Notes: generated by a model not told the origin, from the letters alone. Positions 29,576-38,002 are shown, numbered from the stretch's first letter. The stretch is DNA of 64,000 bases from Flavobacteriales bacterium (GCA_019638115.1 JAHBUK010000001.1:886238-950237), one strand, 5' to 3'. A program made the numbers and translations.

Positions 29576-30544
29576 ATGCTGACCCAGCTCTTCAAAAGCA
29601 ACCGGCCGGCCGTGCTCTTGCTCGCACCCTTGTTGGTGCTGGGGCTGTTCCTGCCAGACCTCTGGACGCCGCTGCCCGCACCGCGGGGGCCTGTTATGCC
29701 CCTGTACGGCTGGCTGCTCAGTGTGCTTGGCACCGCCCCGATGGCACCCGGCATACTGGCGTTGTTGCTGATCACCTCCACCACCGTGCAGATCAGCCTG
29801 CTTGCCGACCGGGCCGAGATCCTGGGTCGTACGCTGCACCTGCCCGCTTTGCTTTTCCCCTTGTTGTTGGCAGCCCTCTCCACCCAAGTGGCCTTCGGAC
29901 CCGCGCTGGTCGGTATGCCGCTGGTGCTCGCTGCCATGCGGAGCGCATGGTCCGTGGCCAACCCCGGATCGGTGCTGGGCAACTTGTTCAACGCAGGCTT
30001 TCTCATGGGGCTTGCAGCAGCCTTCCACCTGCCTTACGCTTTCCTGTTGGTGGCCATCTGGATCGCGATATCCCTCATCAGACCATTCCAGTGGCGGGAG
30101 TACGTGGTGCCCACCCTGGCCATGGCCACGGTCTTCTACCTCACATGGGCCACATTGAAGCTGCAAGGAGTTACGCCATGGTATCCTTTGCACACCTTGC
30201 TCGGAGCACCGCCAGAGCCTGGTGGAGGAGGGTCACAGCGGATCCTCACCCTCCTGCTGGTGGGCATCCTGTTCCTGGCCGCCTTGCCACACTACCTCAG
30301 CACCTTCCAGCGGGGCATCATGCGGCAGAAGAACCTGCGCGCTTCCTTCATGGGCTTCGCTGCAGTGATGGCCGTCCTGATCGGCGCTGCCTACCTGATG
30401 CGCGGCCACGTTCCCGGAGAACTGCCCGCTGTTCCGCTCTCGGTCTTCTGCTCCTTTGCCTTCATGGGCACCCGTAGGGCCTGGCTCGGAGAAGTGGCCG
30501 TACTTGCCTTGCTGCTGCTTGCCATCTGGGCCAAGTGGGGCTGA
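29576..30544 (+). CDS. DUF6427 family multi-spanning membrane protein
   Basis: This is a 322-residue protein with about 10 hydrophobic helices and almost no long loops. The N-terminus (LTQLFKSNRPAVLLLAPLLV) and the segment LFNAGFLMGLAAAFHLPYAF, followed by IWIAISLIRPFQWREYVVP, fit the DUF6427 family of Flavobacteriales. I recall no assigned function. The gene follows purD and the small membrane gene, divergent from the latter. The trhO coding sequence begins 83 bases after its stop, with its own promoter element between. Confidence 0.65.
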   Translation: MLTQLFKSNRPAVLLLAPLLVLGLFLPDLWTPLPAPRGPVMPLYGWLLSVLGTAPMAPGILALLLITSTTVQISLLADRAEILGRTLHLPALLFPLLLAALSTQVAFGPALVGMPLVLAAMRSAWSVANPGSVLGNLFNAGFLMGLAAAFHLPYAFLLVAIWIAISLIRPFQWREYVVPTLAMATVFYLTWATLKLQGVTPWYPLHTLLGAPPEPGGGGSQRILTLLLVGILFLAALPHYLSTFQRGIMRQKNLRASFMGFAAVMAVLIGAAYLMRGHVPGELPAVPLSVFCSFAFMGTRRAWLGEVAVLALLLLAIWAKWG

Positions 30545-30613
30545 TGCCTTCAGAGGCTTACGCCGGGCTTGTAGCCATCCGCCCCGTGCTCGGAAGGCCG
30601 CTACCTTCCCGCC

Positions 30614-30621
30614 TATCTTTG
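30614..30621 (+). promoter_or_regulatory. TAnnTTTG -7 element of trhO
   Basis: TATCTTTG lies 6 bases ahead of the ATG at 30628, so the transcript would have almost no leader. No good -33 box was found. Confidence 0.45.
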
Positions 30622-30627
30622 CCCATC

Positions 30628-31812
30628 ATGGAAGCCCACGAACTGCGGAACAAATACGGCCCCCGCGAGCTCCGTGCCCGCTTGGAGGCCGAGGGCTTCC
30701 CACGCACCACCCTCAGCTTCTACCGTTACGTGCGCTTGGCCGACCCTGCCGCTTTGCGGAACGAACTCTACGCCGAATGGGAGGCGATGGGCGTGTTCGG
30801 CCGCATCTACCTCGCCAACGAGGGCATCAACGCCCAGCTCTCGGTACCCACCCACAACTTCGAGGCTTTCCGGAAGGCCATCGACGCGCGGCCCGAGTTC
30901 AGCGGAGTGCCCTTCAAGATCGCTGTGGAAGATGACGGCAAGAGCTTCCTGAAGCTGACCCTGAAAGTGCGGCAGAAGCTGGTGGCCGACGGGCTGACGG
31001 ATGCCGTGTTCGATGTGAGCAACGTGGGCCAGCACCTGGATGCCGAGGCCTTCAACCGCAAGCTGGAGGAAGGCGCGCTGGTGGTGGACATGCGCAACAA
31101 TTACGAGTGCCTTGTCGGGCATTTCGAGGGCGCCTACCTGCCCAAGGCGGAAACGTTCCGCGGTGCCATCGACGAGGTGGTGGATATGCTGCGCAAGCAA
31201 CCCGCACAGGTGCCCGATCAGGGCACCGGCAGCGTCGACCCTCCGGGTCGACCCACCACCACCGAACAACCCGAGATCCTGCTGTACTGCACCGGCGGCA
31301 TCCGCTGCGAAAAAGCCAGCGCCTGGCTGCGCCACCACGGCATCACCAACGTGGGCCAGCTGCACGGCGGCATCATCGACTACGCCCGGCAGGTACGCGC
31401 CAAGGGCCTACCCAGCCGCTACAAGGGCCAGAATTTCGTGTTCGACGGCCGCCTCGCCGAGCGCATCACCGACGATGTGGTGAGCACCTGCATGCAATGC
31501 GGCCAGCCCAGCGATCGCATCACCAACTGCCAGCAACACACCTGCAACATGCTGCTGGTGCAGTGCGAGGCCTGCGCCACTACCTACGCCGATTGCTGCA
31601 CGCCCAGTTGCCGGGAGATCCACCTGCTACCCGAAGAAGTGCAGCGCGAATGGCGGAAGGGCAAACCTTCGGCCAGCGCTAAAATGAAAGCGATCAGGGA
31701 CCCGGAAGCGTTGCGGAAGCGGATCGCGGAGGAAGAGGAAGAACTGGCTGAAAAAGGGACGCTGCATCCGGAACTGATCGCCGTCATGCCTGTTCCCCAG
31801 CACCCCCAGTAG
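30628..31812 (+). CDS. trhO: tRNA uridine(34) hydroxylase TrhO (rhodanese family)
   Basis: This is a 394-residue protein from the ATG at 30628. TrhO makes 5-hydroxyuridine at position 34 of some tRNAs with oxygen. The N-terminal ferredoxin-like domain (RIYLANEGINAQLSVPTHNF) and rhodanese domain (VVDMRNNYECLVGHFEGAYL) are followed by the active-site cysteine loop LLYCTGGIRCEKASAWLRHHG and a Cys-rich C-terminal region (STCMQCGQPSDRITNCQQHT, CEACATTYADCCTPSC). Between helix and active-site loop it carries ~20 extra residues (VPDQGTGSVDPPGRPTTTEQ) encoded by palindromic DNA, absent from typical members as far as I recall. The tail is acidic and helical. Confidence 0.9.
   Translation: MEAHELRNKYGPRELRARLEAEGFPRTTLSFYRYVRLADPAALRNELYAEWEAMGVFGRIYLANEGINAQLSVPTHNFEAFRKAIDARPEFSGVPFKIAVEDDGKSFLKLTLKVRQKLVADGLTDAVFDVSNVGQHLDAEAFNRKLEEGALVVDMRNNYECLVGHFEGAYLPKAETFRGAIDEVVDMLRKQPAQVPDQGTGSVDPPGRPTTTEQPEILLYCTGGIRCEKASAWLRHHGITNVGQLHGGIIDYARQVRAKGLPSRYKGQNFVFDGRLAERITDDVVSTCMQCGQPSDRITNCQQHTCNMLLVQCEACATTYADCCTPSCREIHLLPEEVQREWRKGKPSASAKMKAIRDPEALRKRIAEEEEELAEKGTLHPELIAVMPVPQHPQ
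31234..31252. repeat. Short palindrome inside trhO
   Basis: GTCGACCC at 31234-31241 and GGGTCGAC at 31245-31252 form an 8-base dyad around TCC. A further 7-base dyad GGTGCCC/GGGCACC lies just before it (~31209-31227). Both encode the extra loop of TrhO in frame. Confidence 0.6.
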
Positions 31813-31833
31813 TATCGCAACCCATGAGAACCA

Positions 31834-31921
31834 GCGAATGGCGAATGGTCGATGGTGAATGGGGCGTACGCGTCCAGGCATTCACCATTCACTGCTGACC
31901 AGTCGCCATTCACCAGCATTC
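31834..31921. repeat. Hairpin repeat of the GAATGG family, upstream of hmgA
   Basis: The left arm (~31834-31862, GAATGGCGAATGGTC then GATGGTGAATGG) and the right arm (~31877-31921, inverted CATTCACCATTC and CGCCATTCACC) make an imperfect inverted repeat with a short loop. The arms are built of the same GAATGGCGAATGG/GGTGAATGG units as the repeats flanking the four-helix-bundle gene at 50489 and 51018. No gene lies between these arms. It ends 5 bases before the hmgA start codon. Confidence 0.7.
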
Positions 31922-31926
31922 AGACC

Positions 31927-33084
31927 ATGCCCATCTACCACAGCCTCGGCAAGATCCCCCACAAGCGCCACACCGTCTTCAAGAACGGCAAGGACCGCTA
32001 TTTCTACGAGCAGCTCTTCGGCACCATCGGCTTCGATGGCATGAGCACCCTGAGCTATCACGTGCACCGTCCCACCATGGTGAAGGAGCTGCGCAAGCCC
32101 AAGGACCTCACGCCCAAGATCGCCATCGAGAAGAACATGCGCTCGTTGCGGCTGCACGGCTTCAAGACCAAGCCGGAGAAGGACCACCTGGCCGCGCGCA
32201 AAGCCATTCTGGTGAACAGCGACTGCGCCATCGTGCTTGCCGCGCCGCAGGCCAAGAGCGTGGACTACTTCTACAAGAACGCCGACTGCGATGAGATGAT
32301 CTTCATCCACAAGGGCAGCGGCACCCTGCGCACCTTCCTGGGCAACATCGACTTCAAGTACGGCGACTACCTGATGATCCCGCGCGGGATGATCTACACC
32401 ATGGAGTTCAAGGACAGCGACAACCGCCTGTTCATCGTGGAGAGTCACCGCCCCATGTACACGCCCAAGCGCTACCGCAACTGGTTCGGCCAGCTGCTGG
32501 AGCATTCGCCGTTCTGCGAGCGCGACATCCGTCGCCCCAAGAAGCTGGAGACGCACGATGAGAAGGGCAGCTTCGTGATCAAGGTGAAGAAGCAGAACAT
32601 GCTGCACGAGCTGGTGTACGCCAGCCACCCCTTCGATGTGGTGGGCTGGGACGGCTACAACTACCCCTACGCCTTCAGCATCCACGACTTCGAGCCCATC
32701 ACCGGCCGCGTACACCTACCACCGCCCATCCACCAGACCTTCGAGACCGATGCCTTCGTGGTGTGCAGCTTCTGTCCGCGCCTCTACGACTACCACCCGC
32801 AGGCCATCCCCGCACCCTACAACCACAGCAACATCGACAGCGACGAGGTGCTCTACTACGTGGATGGCGACTTCATGAGCCGCAACGACATCGGTCCGGG
32901 CCACATCAGCCTGCACCCCGCCGGCATCCCCCACGGCCCGCACCCCGGCGCCATGGAGCGCAGCATCGGCAAGAAGGAGACGAACGAGCTCGCCGTGATG
33001 GTGGACACCTTCAAGCCGCTGATGGTGACGGAGGAGGCGCTGAAGCTGGATGATGGGAAGTATTGGAAGAGTTGGGTGGAGTAG
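31927..33084 (+). CDS. hmgA: Homogentisate 1,2-dioxygenase
   Basis: This is a 385-residue cupin-type protein from the ATG at 31927. It opens the ring of homogentisate to maleylacetoacetate in tyrosine/phenylalanine breakdown. The iron-binding region is visible: NHSNIDSDEVLYYVDGDF (His and Glu ligands) and HPAGIPHGPHPG (His ligand); KGSGTLRTFLGNIDFKYGDY is the upstream cupin strand set. The length is shorter than the ~440 of the human type but usual for Bacteroidota. The next pathway partner, HPPD, is 4.9 kb downstream, across inserted genes. The start codon adjoins a hairpin repeat and no clear ribosome site is left. Confidence 0.93.
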   Translation: MPIYHSLGKIPHKRHTVFKNGKDRYFYEQLFGTIGFDGMSTLSYHVHRPTMVKELRKPKDLTPKIAIEKNMRSLRLHGFKTKPEKDHLAARKAILVNSDCAIVLAAPQAKSVDYFYKNADCDEMIFIHKGSGTLRTFLGNIDFKYGDYLMIPRGMIYTMEFKDSDNRLFIVESHRPMYTPKRYRNWFGQLLEHSPFCERDIRRPKKLETHDEKGSFVIKVKKQNMLHELVYASHPFDVVGWDGYNYPYAFSIHDFEPITGRVHLPPPIHQTFETDAFVVCSFCPRLYDYHPQAIPAPYNHSNIDSDEVLYYVDGDFMSRNDIGPGHISLHPAGIPHGPHPGAMERSIGKKETNELAVMVDTFKPLMVTEEALKLDDGKYWKSWVE

Positions 33085-33092
33085 GGCGGTGA

Positions 33093-33220
33093 GGGCGTGC
33101 CCCTCGCACCCTTCGACTTCGCTCAGAGCCCTCGGGGCGGGCTATCCGCAGTAGTCCTCCCCCTCGCAAAGCCTCGGGGTCCGGGCTACTTGCTTCTATC
33201 CCTCACGCAATGAACTGGCA
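33093..33220. repeat. Junction repeat R1 after hmgA
   Basis: This low-complexity GC block contains GGGCGTGCCCCT then CCCTTCGACT (33093-33130), and a second part at 33131-33160 beginning CTCGGGGCGGGCTATC. The first part is repeated at 37887-37934 and the second at 36562-36590. It marks the start of the accessory DNA between hmgA and hpd. This class of repeat, part of a dispersed family, is common in genomes of the phylum. Confidence 0.6.
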
Positions 33221-33293
33221 TAACACCACGCTGTGGGGATTTATCAAGAATACATTTCCCAACCAACATCTTAACTAGCTTGCTTCGCATATC

Positions 33294-35660
33294 GTGACCA
33301 CCATCGCCTACCGCACTGCAGACTTTTGGAAGACCCAATTGGGGCTTCTTCCTGTGCCGCTACATCCTAGCGACACGAACCAGTTCGTCATGTTAAACGG
33401 TGTCAAAGGAAATTTCTGTGCAGATTTTTCTACTGGCACAGAACCCGGAGATGCGAAGTCCATCGCTTGGAACTGCAACACTGGACATTACATACAGTTC
33501 AGCTCGTCGCATGTTCTCCTGCACAGTATCGCTTCCGCTGCGCTTGAACCACAGAAAATCGAAATCAGGAAAATTGTCGATAATCTGGAACTTTTTCATT
33601 CGTACTTGGAGCAGTATTCCGATGGCAAACAACCTTCCGTTATTCAACACTACTTGAGAGTCTTCAGGACTCTTAGAACACTCCTAGGCCCAGACCATTC
33701 AGGAGAAGACGCTCTTTCTGCTTACACGGCTCTCATTGCCTGTGCCGCGAGCGACACCGACATTGCCGACATCGGAAATGGAGTTTGGGGCATTAAAGGG
33801 TCAGCACAATCTGTGGCAAAAAGTATTCGTCGCACTGATTGGGACTCACTCCAAGAGCAACTCAAAAGAAGTTACACCTCTGCATCCAGCAAGTCATACA
33901 TAGAGCTGGCTGTTCGCCATTCCGCTGGCCTGATCTTTCAGGAAGCTCATTTTGAAGCAACATACCTCCATCCCGAACAACTCACGTTCGATGGCATTCT
34001 ACCCCGCGCCACAAAAGGCACTAGGAAACCCGCCCGTCGTACCGGCGTTCACTTCACTCCACCCTTTATCGCACGTTCAGTTGTGGAGCAGGTGCTATCA
34101 ATGGCCGACACATCTAAGTCGCATCTAACTGTTTTTGATCCTGCGTGTGGATCCGGAGAATTTCTGCGAGAGGTGCTGCGCCAGCTTGCGATGAGATCTT
34201 TTGCTGGGCATGTCCACGTTGTAGGCTTCGATATCTCACAAGGGGCATGTGATTTGGCAGAGTTCATCTTAGGCAACGAGGTGCGCCAATACAACTTCAA
34301 GACCTCTAGAGATATACGCTGCTGCAATTCCCTGAGTGCAGCAACTATTTGGCCTGCCGAGGTAGACATAGTTGTAATGAATCCACCCTTTGTTGCATGG
34401 GACGATCTCAGCACCGAGCTGAAAGACCTGGTCAAGGAAACGCTAGGCGGATTAGCTCACATGAAGACCGACTTAGCACATGCATTTCTCTATAAAGCGC
34501 TGGGGAGTGTCGTTGCGAATGGTCATTTGGCTTCAATCATTCCCGCCACATTCCTAGATAGCAAGGCGGCATCGAAGCTTCGCGCGGCTATCATGGAGCA
34601 GTGTCCGCCAAGCTTCGTCGCACGGTTGGGGAACCACAGCTTGTTCTCAAGCGCTATTGTGGATCCCGCCTTCTTCGTTGGGACAAAGTCAGGCCAGTTC
34701 AGTGGCATGCTCTGCACCTGGGCTGACCATCGCCATGAATCAACGTCGTCAGGTCTGCGAAACCTCAGGATGCTCACCTACTCGGGTGGAAGACCCCTTC
34801 CTATTGTCGGTGACGGGTTCAATATCTATCAAGCAACTGAGCGACCAAGTGAAGATCAAGGCTGGAATCCGAAACCCTATGACGCTGTTGAACTCAATGC
34901 GCGATTTGGAGCCTTGCCACGATGCGGTGATTTGTTTGAAACAAGGCAAGGTGTTCTAACGGGACTGAATGACGCCTTTCTGATTCAACGCGAATCCTAC
35001 ATGGCTCTGCCAGTTGAAGAGCGCGCCTATTTCAAGCCAGCGATAACGAATGACTCCATCAACTTCGGTTACCTAGACAGTGTCGAATATCTCTTCTACC
35101 CACATGGGCCCACTTCGATAAATTCAGAATCCGAACTGCTCGAGAAGGTTCCTAAATATGCGGAGAAGCATTTGCTCGGTTTCAAGGGCCGGCTGCGCGA
35201 ACGGCCACGTATCCCCAATGATAAATGGTTCACCCTCACTGAACACAGAAGTTGGCAGCGATCGAATGTGCCCAAGATTGTCTCGACATACTTCGGCTCA
35301 CCAGGGTCTTTCGCATACGACAAAGAAGGGACCCATGCAGTTGTTCAAGGCTATGCATGGCTGCCGAAACGCCCTCAATTCAGTGAGGATTCAACTCTCT
35401 CGTATGCCTATTTGGCCATATTAAACAGCCAATTTTTCTTTACGCTTCTAAGTGCCGTTTCTAACCCTGTTGCTGGAGGACAGCTCAACCTCTCAAAGAG
35501 GTATGTGAGCAGGGTGCCAGTACCGGACCTGTATGGCGCCTCATTTAATAATGCAGTGGTCCTTGGCTTGCGAGACTTTGGCCTAAGGATGTCAAAGGGA
35601 ATGTCGTATGAATTTGATCATTTGGATTCTTTAGTTAAGCGTGCCTATGGGGAAAACTGA
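33294..35660 (+). CDS. N6-adenine DNA methyltransferase / type II restriction-modification protein
   Basis: This is a 788-residue protein with a GTG start at 33294; a TAG stop lies in frame just upstream, so a longer start is impossible. The middle holds TGVHFTPPFIARSVVEQVL, AdoMet motif I FDPACGSGEFL and catalytic NPPF (VVMNPPFVAWDD), the amino-methyltransferase type acting on adenine. The C-terminal ~300 residues look like a TaqI-type specificity region (LNSQFFFTLLSAVSNPVAGG, LNLSKRYVSRVPVPDL). The N-terminal ~230 residues are not recognised and could be a nuclease or specificity part. Codon use is clearly A+T-richer than the flanks, a sign of horizontal transfer. It overlaps the next gene. 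Confidence 0.85.
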   Translation: MTTIAYRTADFWKTQLGLLPVPLHPSDTNQFVMLNGVKGNFCADFSTGTEPGDAKSIAWNCNTGHYIQFSSSHVLLHSIASAALEPQKIEIRKIVDNLELFHSYLEQYSDGKQPSVIQHYLRVFRTLRTLLGPDHSGEDALSAYTALIACAASDTDIADIGNGVWGIKGSAQSVAKSIRRTDWDSLQEQLKRSYTSASSKSYIELAVRHSAGLIFQEAHFEATYLHPEQLTFDGILPRATKGTRKPARRTGVHFTPPFIARSVVEQVLSMADTSKSHLTVFDPACGSGEFLREVLRQLAMRSFAGHVHVVGFDISQGACDLAEFILGNEVRQYNFKTSRDIRCCNSLSAATIWPAEVDIVVMNPPFVAWDDLSTELKDLVKETLGGLAHMKTDLAHAFLYKALGSVVANGHLASIIPATFLDSKAASKLRAAIMEQCPPSFVARLGNHSLFSSAIVDPAFFVGTKSGQFSGMLCTWADHRHESTSSGLRNLRMLTYSGGRPLPIVGDGFNIYQATERPSEDQGWNPKPYDAVELNARFGALPRCGDLFETRQGVLTGLNDAFLIQRESYMALPVEERAYFKPAITNDSINFGYLDSVEYLFYPHGPTSINSESELLEKVPKYAEKHLLGFKGRLRERPRIPNDKWFTLTEHRSWQRSNVPKIVSTYFGSPGSFAYDKEGTHAVVQGYAWLPKRPQFSEDSTLSYAYLAILNSQFFFTLLSAVSNPVAGGQLNLSKRYVSRVPVPDLYGASFNNAVVLGLRDFGLRMSKGMSYEFDHLDSLVKRAYGEN

Positions 35661-36309
35661 GGTCTCCCGAATCCAAGGACAAATCGCGACTTTCAGCAAG
35701 CAGTGCTCGAAGTCTTTTGAACTTCTTGGTGATCGGAGCATACGTTTCGGAGAGCCAAGGCCCGTTGCAGGACAGAAAATGTTGGTTCAGTTGAACGGCC
35801 CAGGGTCGGTGACTGCTAGAACAGATAAGTACACATACGCTGCATTACCCTTCCCTGTCTCTGATCTCAAGCTCTTCTGGTTAGCTGCGACGCTCGAATT
35901 CAAAACCAACAGAAACATAGTCACGCCCGACAGTGCCACCATGATTATTTTCACCGGTGAAGCGTATAACAGCGATAAGCAGCCACTGCTGCGTGCAGAA
36001 TGGGAAAGCAATGCCGCTTCACCGCACGCACAACCTCACTGGCATGTCTACAATTCCAGGGTGGGGTCCATCGCCAAGGAATCAGAACTATTCGATACTG
36101 CACCAGCTTTTGATCCATCCGAGAGCATCACTACATCCATCAACGACTACGTTCCCAAGTTCCACTTCGCCATGTGTGCGAGCTGGAGCTCCAACAACTC
36201 CAATTGTGTCCAAGCGATTCAGGATGAGCAGTGTGTCGCAGATTGGCTTTCACACACCCTGCGGTACATTCAAGGCCAGCTTGTGTACACTATGCGCCGC
36301 CACGGCTAA
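35647..36309 (+). CDS. Unknown protein overlapping the DNA methyltransferase gene (candidate restriction partner)
   Basis: This is a 220-residue protein from the ATG at 35647 (a GTG at 35641 is possible). It overlaps the methyltransferase stop by 14 bases, so it is coupled to it. I recognise no family. Visible features are a basic N-terminus, the segment YTYAALPFPVSDLKLFWLAA, and a His-rich patch SPHAQPHWHVYNS that could bind metal. There is no classical PD-(D/E)XK, HNH or GIY-YIG motif that I can point to with confidence. Its A+T-rich codon use matches the methyltransferase. The position favours a restriction endonuclease or accessory subunit; that is inference. Confidence 0.6.
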   Translation: MGKTEVSRIQGQIATFSKQCSKSFELLGDRSIRFGEPRPVAGQKMLVQLNGPGSVTARTDKYTYAALPFPVSDLKLFWLAATLEFKTNRNIVTPDSATMIIFTGEAYNSDKQPLLRAEWESNAASPHAQPHWHVYNSRVGSIAKESELFDTAPAFDPSESITTSINDYVPKFHFAMCASWSSNNSNCVQAIQDEQCVADWLSHTLRYIQGQLVYTMRRHG

Positions 36310-36652
36310 CTGGATCCTTCCAGTTCTTATGGAAGCCCGCAATAATTCAACGTATATCGTGTGCGGAATAGTAGCAGAAAGCCACAGGCCACTGATCGGC
36401 ACCACGCAACCCTTGGCCAAACACCCATTGTGCCCCCGCGTAAGCCTGGATTCCGGCATGCAAGCGGGCTTCCCAACCTTTCTATGCATGACCCTTTTTA
36501 CATGTATAGAAAACCACGCTGTTCTAAACACATTCGACCGGGTTGGTGAGTGACCTCGCGCCTCGGGTCGGCTATCGGTAGTAGCCCTCGCCAAAGACGG
36601 CTTGCTCCTACACTCGGCCTTATTCCGGGACAGAGACTTTTCACCAGAGTTG
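36310..36652. other. Non-coding stretch with junction repeat
   Basis: About 340 bases follow the methyltransferase partner gene. It contains repeat R2 (36562-36590) and otherwise no supported ORF. The base composition changes from A+T-rich to GC-rich near R2. Confidence 0.5.
36562..36590. repeat. Junction repeat R2
   Basis: CTCGGGTCGGCTATCGG and following bases match 33131-33160 of R1 with about six differences and one gap. It is the downstream flank of the methyltransferase insert. Confidence 0.6.
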
Positions 36653-36716
36653 AAAAAGCGGCCGACTCTTTTTAAGTTTGTGGCCGATTAGTTAAAAAGC
36701 TCCAAGCGCTTTTTAA
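36653..36716 (+). promoter_or_regulatory. Operator-like double dyad ahead of the Fic gene
   Basis: TTAAAAAGC (36692-36700) and GCTTTTTAA (36708-36716) form a perfect 9-base inverted repeat. A second dyad, AAAAAG (36653-36658) with CTTTTT (36668-36673), lies upstream. Each dyad adjoins a (T/C)GGCCGA box (36659-36665 and 36681-36687). The region ends 22 bases before the fic start, fitting autoregulation by the Fic protein's winged-helix domain. Confidence 0.5.
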
Positions 36717-36738
36717 ACAGTCGCACAACCTCCTCACC

Positions 36739-37872
36739 ATGAAGACCTTCCGTGCTGGCCGAGCCACCCCAACGACCGCTGGCTACAAGGCCTTCCAGCC
36801 AGAGCCGATCAATCGGCCTTTCCGGCTGGACGACATGGAGTTACAAGGGCTTCTGGAGCAGGCCACGCTGAAACTGGGCGAGCTGAACGCCTTCGGGGAG
36901 CTGGTCCCGAACATCGGCCACTTCATCCGGATGCACGTGTACAAGGAGGCCACCGTGAGCAGCAAGATCGAGGGCACCCAGACCAACATGGAAGAGGCGC
37001 TCTTGGATGAGCGCGCCATTTCCCCGGAGCGCCGGGACGATCGCCGCGAGGTGAACAACTACGTGAAGGCCATGCAGCACTGTTTGGCCAGCATGAACGA
37101 CCTGCCCTTGTCGTCGCGGATGCTGCGCGAGGCACATGGAACCTTGCTCCAAGGTGTGCGCGGCGAACACAAAATGCCGGGCGAGTTCCGCCGCAGCCAG
37201 AACTGGATCGGCGGAGCAACCCTCGCCGATGCCGCTTTCATTCCTCCCATCTGGGAAGAAGTGGGCCCGCTGATGAGCGACCTGGAGAACGTGTTCCACA
37301 ACGACCGCACCGACCTGCCGCATGTGCTCAAGGCCGCGTTGGCGCATTACCAGTTCGAGACCATCCACCCATTCCTCGATGGCAACGGAAGGATCGGCCG
37401 CTTGATGATCACGCTCTACTTCGTACATGCCGGTGTGCTGAAGCAGCCCGTGCTCTACCTGTCCGACTTCTTCGAGCGCAACCGCAGCGCCTACTACGAC
37501 AACCTAACGCGAGTGCGCAGCCAGAACGACCTGCGCCAATGGTTCCGCTTCTTTCTGGTGGGTGTGATCGAAACCGCCAACAAAGCCACCAACGGCTTGC
37601 GTGAGATCCTGCGCCTGAAGCAGGAATGCCTCGACGTGCGCATCCCCCGCATCGGTCGGCAAACACAGGCCGCGCCGAAACTGTTGAACCACCTCTTCCA
37701 GCAACCGATCGTGTGGGCCGAAGAAGTGATGAAGGCCACCGGCCAGAGCTCGCCCTCCGCATACAAGATCATGAGCGACTTCGAGCGCATCGGCATCCTG
37801 CGCGAGATCACCGGCAACAAGTGGGGGCGCATCTATCGGTTCGAGGAGTACTTCAAGGTGTTCGAGTCATGA
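36739..37872 (+). CDS. Fic-domain protein with N-terminal inhibitory helix and C-terminal winged helix
   Basis: This is a 377-residue protein. The Fic signature HPFLDGNGRIGR is complete, so AMP transfer from ATP to a protein hydroxyl is expected. The N-terminal segment SSKIEGTQTN matches the (S/T)xxxE(G/N) inhibitory motif that blocks ATP binding, making this a self-restrained (class II) Fic. The last ~80 residues (AEEVMKATGQSSPSAYKIMS, FERIGILREITGNKWGRIYRF) form a winged helix that probably binds DNA, with the A/T-rich double dyad upstream as the likely site. It lies between junction repeats R2 and R3, so it is a separate insert from the methyltransferase. The target protein is unknown. Confidence 0.93.
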   Translation: MKTFRAGRATPTTAGYKAFQPEPINRPFRLDDMELQGLLEQATLKLGELNAFGELVPNIGHFIRMHVYKEATVSSKIEGTQTNMEEALLDERAISPERRDDRREVNNYVKAMQHCLASMNDLPLSSRMLREAHGTLLQGVRGEHKMPGEFRRSQNWIGGATLADAAFIPPIWEEVGPLMSDLENVFHNDRTDLPHVLKAALAHYQFETIHPFLDGNGRIGRLMITLYFVHAGVLKQPVLYLSDFFERNRSAYYDNLTRVRSQNDLRQWFRFFLVGVIETANKATNGLREILRLKQECLDVRIPRIGRQTQAAPKLLNHLFQQPIVWAEEVMKATGQSSPSAYKIMSDFERIGILREITGNKWGRIYRFEEYFKVFES

Positions 37873-37886
37873 GCGTGTGGGTGTTT

Positions 37887-37934
37887 GGGCGTGCCCCTGC
37901 CTCACCCTTCGACTCCGCAAAGCTCCGCTCAGGG
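37887..37934. repeat. Junction repeat R3 between fic and hpd
   Basis: GGGCGTGCCCCT, then CACCCTTCGACTCCGC, matches the first half of R1 (33093-33130). It lies 14 bases past the fic stop and marks the end of the accessory stretch before the HPPD gene. Confidence 0.6.
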
Positions 37935-38002
37935 CCAGCCTGACCTTCATCATCCCCCTCCCCCGAAAAAGCCCGACCTTCGCAGCACTGAACCTTACCA
38001 CC

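Noticed and set aside
33294..36309. BREX or type I restriction operon
   Set aside because: There is only one methyltransferase and one short partner; no HsdR/HsdS, PglZ, BrxC or helicase genes are present.
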